Source: Pseudomonadota bacterium
GTDB taxonomy: Bacteria > Pseudomonadota > Gammaproteobacteria > Burkholderiales > Burkholderiaceae
Direction of reading: 5' to 3'
Assembly (NCBI GenBank): GCA_023441105.1
Contig: JAEZQX010000028.1
Location: 1 to 14,832 of the forward strand
Length of the DNA: 14,832 nt
In this document: positions 12,489 to 14,832 of the stretch, piece after piece
How positions within the stretch are numbered: position 1 is the stretch's first letter
How the letters are laid out: each line of letters begins with the position of its first letter
Position numbers and translations under genes: made by a program
The notes under the pieces: model-generated
What the model saw: the letters and a program-made list of their open reading frames with translations, nothing else
Database searches by the model: none
Told to the model about the DNA's origin: nothing

Positions 12489-14693
12489 ATGACAGCCAGC
12501 GACTCAGCAAAGTGGCCACAGCGAAGGAAATCACCTCAAGGTGCGCCCAACGTGATCGTCTTCCTCACCGACGATGTGGGCTATGGAGCGTGCAGCACAT
12601 TCGGAGGGCCGATAGAGACACCGAACCTGGATGCTCTCGCGGCTCAAGGCTTGAGGTTCACGCAGTTCCACACCACCGCGATGTGCTCACCCACACGGGC
12701 AGCGCTGATGACCGGACGCAACCCTCACCGGGTGGGTATGGGGCGGGTCACCGCCCGGCCATCCTGCTATGACGGCTACACGAGTGTCATTCCAAGATCG
12801 GCGGCGACCGTGGCGGAGGTTCTGCGCCGCGGTGGCTATCACACCGCGATGGTTGGAAAGTGGCATCTGACGCCGGAGTGGGAGATGAGTCCACTCGGTC
12901 CCTTCGACCGATGGCCTTCCGGGATGGGCTTCGACTACTTCCATGGATTCCTGGGGTTCGACACGAACATGTGGGCTCCTGATCTGGTAGAGAACACATC
13001 TTTCGTGGCAAGCCCGAATACGACTCCTCCCAAGCACTTCGATGAACGCATGGCAGACAAGGCCATCGAATGGATCTCGCTTCAGCGGGCGATAGCCCCG
13101 GACAACGCGTTCTTCCTGTACTGCGCAAGCGGCACCGCGCATTCGCCGCACCATGCTCCTGCCGAGTGGATCCGCAAATATCGCGGAAGGTTCGACAAGG
13201 GCTGGGACGACATCAGAAAGGAAACATTCGAACGGCAGAAACGGCTCGGCGTTGTGCCCGAACATGCCGTCCTTACCGAGCGCCCCGATAGCCTGCCTAA
13301 ATGGGATTGCTTGTCCTCCCCCCAGAAGGTTCTCGCCGCGCGCCTCATGGAGGCCTACGCAGCCGCACTCGATCACTTCGATCACCAGGTTGGGCGGGTC
13401 GTGCAGAATCTGAAGGATTGCGACCAGTTCGACGATACCCTGATCATCTTCATCCAGGGCGACAATGGTGGCAGTGCCGAAGGCGGGTTCAACGGCCTGA
13501 TTTTCGAGCAATCATGGGCCAACGGCTTCGAGGAAAGGCTTGACGACCAGATAAGCCTTCTCGACGAGATTGGCGGTCCTCGGGCATACAATCATTTCCC
13601 GGCTGCCTGGGGTTGGGCAATCAACGCGCCTTTCAAGTACTACAAGCAGGTGGCATCCCATTTCGGCGGCACCAGGAACGGACTCGTCGTTTCCTGGCCC
13701 AAGCGGATACGAGATCACGGCTCCACGCGATCCCAGTTTCATCATGTCGTCGACATCTTTCCGACGGTCCTGGAGGCCGCCGGCATCGATGTTCCAGCCT
13801 GCATCGATGGCATCAAACAGGATCCGGTTGACGGCGTCAGCATGCTGTATCTCGTCGATGGCCGCGAGGCGACATCCCGGCGGAAGACGCAGGTGTTTGA
13901 ATCAATGCAGAACTTTGCCATCTACGACGATGGATGGCTGGCATGCTCGATCCCCGAGAACGATCCTTGGGAACACTTCGGGGCGCGGAAGTCCTCCGAC
14001 GCGCGAACCCGGAAATGGGAGCTCTATCACATAGACGAGGACTTCACTCAGGCTTTCGATCTGGCCGCTGTCGAACCCGAACGTCTCGAGCGTCTCAAGA
14101 GCAGGTTCTGGGCAGAAGCGGAAGCGAATCGAATCCTTCCCATTCATCCGCCCTCGCAAGGGGCGTCCGGGCGTCCAAGCCTTGCGGCCGGCCGCGACAA
14201 GTTCACCTTTCGACAACGCCTGAGGCGCTTGCATGCCGACGCAGCCCCCCACACCGTTGGTCGATCGTTCCAGATCGCTTGCGACATCGTCGTTGGCTGC
14301 AACGGGGGGCATGGAGTCATAGCGTGTCACGGCAGCTCCATCTGCGGATACTCTTTCTATGTCTTCAACGGCAGGCTTGTCTTCTACTACAACGCGATCC
14401 GGCCCCATGTTTGTCGCCTGGAAGCACCTGACCTGCTAAGCGTCGGCAAGCATTCGATAGCCGTTGAAGTCGCGCTCAGCCGCGCGGAACCTGGATCATC
14501 CGGCACGGTCTATCTTCGGATCGGCGGCACGGTCGTGGCTGAAGGGCATCTTCCGCGCACGCTACGGACATTCCTGAATCAGGACAGCTTCAACGTCGGC
14601 TCTGATAGCGTCAGCCCGATCTCTCCCGACTATTGCCTGGAGGAAAGCGAGTTCGATGGCGAGCTGGGGCATGTAGTTTTCCAGCTTCACTGA
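12489..14693 (+). CDS. Large arylsulfatase-type sulfatase with C-terminal beta-sandwich-like domain
   Basis: A type I sulfatase of 734 residues that would hydrolyse an organic sulfate ester. The metal site is D28-D29 in FLTDDVGYG and D325-N326 in QGDNGGS. The formylglycine motif is CSPTRAALMTG, with C66 the residue to be oxidised. GKWH (123-126), GTAHSPHHAP (215-224) and APFKYYKQ (380-387) fit active-site positions. From about residue 555 a beta-rich region (CHGSSICGYSFYVFNGRLVF, 613-632) resembles the C-terminal domain of long sulfatases of about 740-790 residues. There is no signal peptide or membrane segment, so the enzyme is probably cytoplasmic. The ATG at 12489 is preferred to the TTG at 12474; both have poor ribosome-binding sites. 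It is the last gene of the low-GC module. No formylglycine-generating enzyme is encoded nearby; the substrate is unknown. Confidence 0.92.
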   Translation: MTASDSAKWPQRRKSPQGAPNVIVFLTDDVGYGACSTFGGPIETPNLDALAAQGLRFTQFHTTAMCSPTRAALMTGRNPHRVGMGRVTARPSCYDGYTSVIPRSAATVAEVLRRGGYHTAMVGKWHLTPEWEMSPLGPFDRWPSGMGFDYFHGFLGFDTNMWAPDLVENTSFVASPNTTPPKHFDERMADKAIEWISLQRAIAPDNAFFLYCASGTAHSPHHAPAEWIRKYRGRFDKGWDDIRKETFERQKRLGVVPEHAVLTERPDSLPKWDCLSSPQKVLAARLMEAYAAALDHFDHQVGRVVQNLKDCDQFDDTLIIFIQGDNGGSAEGGFNGLIFEQSWANGFEERLDDQISLLDEIGGPRAYNHFPAAWGWAINAPFKYYKQVASHFGGTRNGLVVSWPKRIRDHGSTRSQFHHVVDIFPTVLEAAGIDVPACIDGIKQDPVDGVSMLYLVDGREATSRRKTQVFESMQNFAIYDDGWLACSIPENDPWEHFGARKSSDARTRKWELYHIDEDFTQAFDLAAVEPERLERLKSRFWAEAEANRILPIHPPSQGASGRPSLAAGRDKFTFRQRLRRLHADAAPHTVGRSFQIACDIVVGCNGGHGVIACHGSSICGYSFYVFNGRLVFYYNAIRPHVCRLEAPDLLSVGKHSIAVEVALSRAEPGSSGTVYLRIGGTVVAEGHLPRTLRTFLNQDSFNVGSDSVSPISPDYCLEESEFDGELGHVVFQLH

Positions 14694-14709
14694 CCGGCGC
14701 GACGAAGGG

Positions 14710-14832
14710 TCACCACATCCCCCGCAGACGGGACGCGACGTCCACCGACGGCCCGCTCGCGAGCCGCCCGCGGCCCGCGGGGCCGTCCGGCTCGTCCGCC
14801 CCGTGGCTCGCGCGCTGCAGCCGCGCGAGCAC
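14710..14832 (-). CDS. Possible 3' end of an unidentified high-GC gene
   Basis: A minus-strand frame of 40 codons runs in from the right edge and stops with TGA at 14712-14710. Third codon positions are G or C in 39 of 40 codons, more than in the first or second positions, which is the signature of coding DNA in a high-GC genome. The peptide ends SVDVASRLRGMW. Nothing in it identifies a family. It would converge on the sulfatase gene with 16 bases between. It could also be chance openness in GC-rich DNA. Confidence 0.4.
   Translation of the reverse strand: MLARLQRASHGADEPDGPAGRGRLASGPSVDVASRLRGMW

Noticed and set aside
11297..12490. Minus-strand 397-codon frame over the Bug gene end and DUF1028
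   Set aside because: Antisense to recognised families with conserved motifs, and the translation has no domain that I can see.
12687..13511. Minus-strand 274-codon frame inside the sulfatase
   Set aside because: Antisense to the sulfatase catalytic core, which is intact.

Overview
The window looks like chromosomal DNA of a high-GC betaproteobacterium, most likely in or near Burkholderiales. The evidence is the pilT-pilU pair divergent from a yggS-type gene, rpsT divergent from murJ, a Bug-type (TctC) solute-binding protein, and coding GC that reaches about 75-80% in sampled lines on the left side. All calls come from reading translations, motifs and spacing; no database search was possible.

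Layout. Positions 1-346 hold the 3' end of an RNA methyltransferase gene. On the minus strand, pilT (2645-1602) and pilU (1579-365) encode the retraction ATPases of type IV pili. The YggS/PLPBP gene (2758-3510) runs divergently from pilT, with a candidate promoter in the gap. Then come rpsT (minus, ribosomal protein S20) and, divergent from it, murJ-proC (lipid II flippase and pyrroline-5-carboxylate reductase, with ATGA overlap). One AT-rich element between rpsT and murJ can be read as a -10 box on both strands.

Positions 6710-9645 hold a four-gene minus-strand unit: a flavin reductase-like split-barrel protein, an NADPH-dependent FMN reductase-like protein with a cysteine cluster and an added N-terminal region, then LrgA and LrgB. 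The close spacing suggests that two flavoproteins are co-expressed with an LrgAB membrane pair.

From about 9.79 kb to 14.69 kb the base composition drops (about 50-57% GC in sampled lines). This segment is a compact accessory module: a TetR-type regulator (minus) divergent from a Tat-type Bug binding protein, a DUF1028 Ntn-hydrolase-like protein and a large arylsulfatase-type enzyme with a C-terminal beta-sandwich-like domain and no signal peptide. The plausible reading is a TetR-controlled uptake and hydrolysis pathway for a sulfated organic compound, and it is the best candidate here for an undescribed system. No integrase, tRNA or att site was seen. At the right edge the composition returns to about 80% GC, and a 40-codon minus-strand frame with nearly all G or C at third positions probably marks the 3' end of the next core gene.
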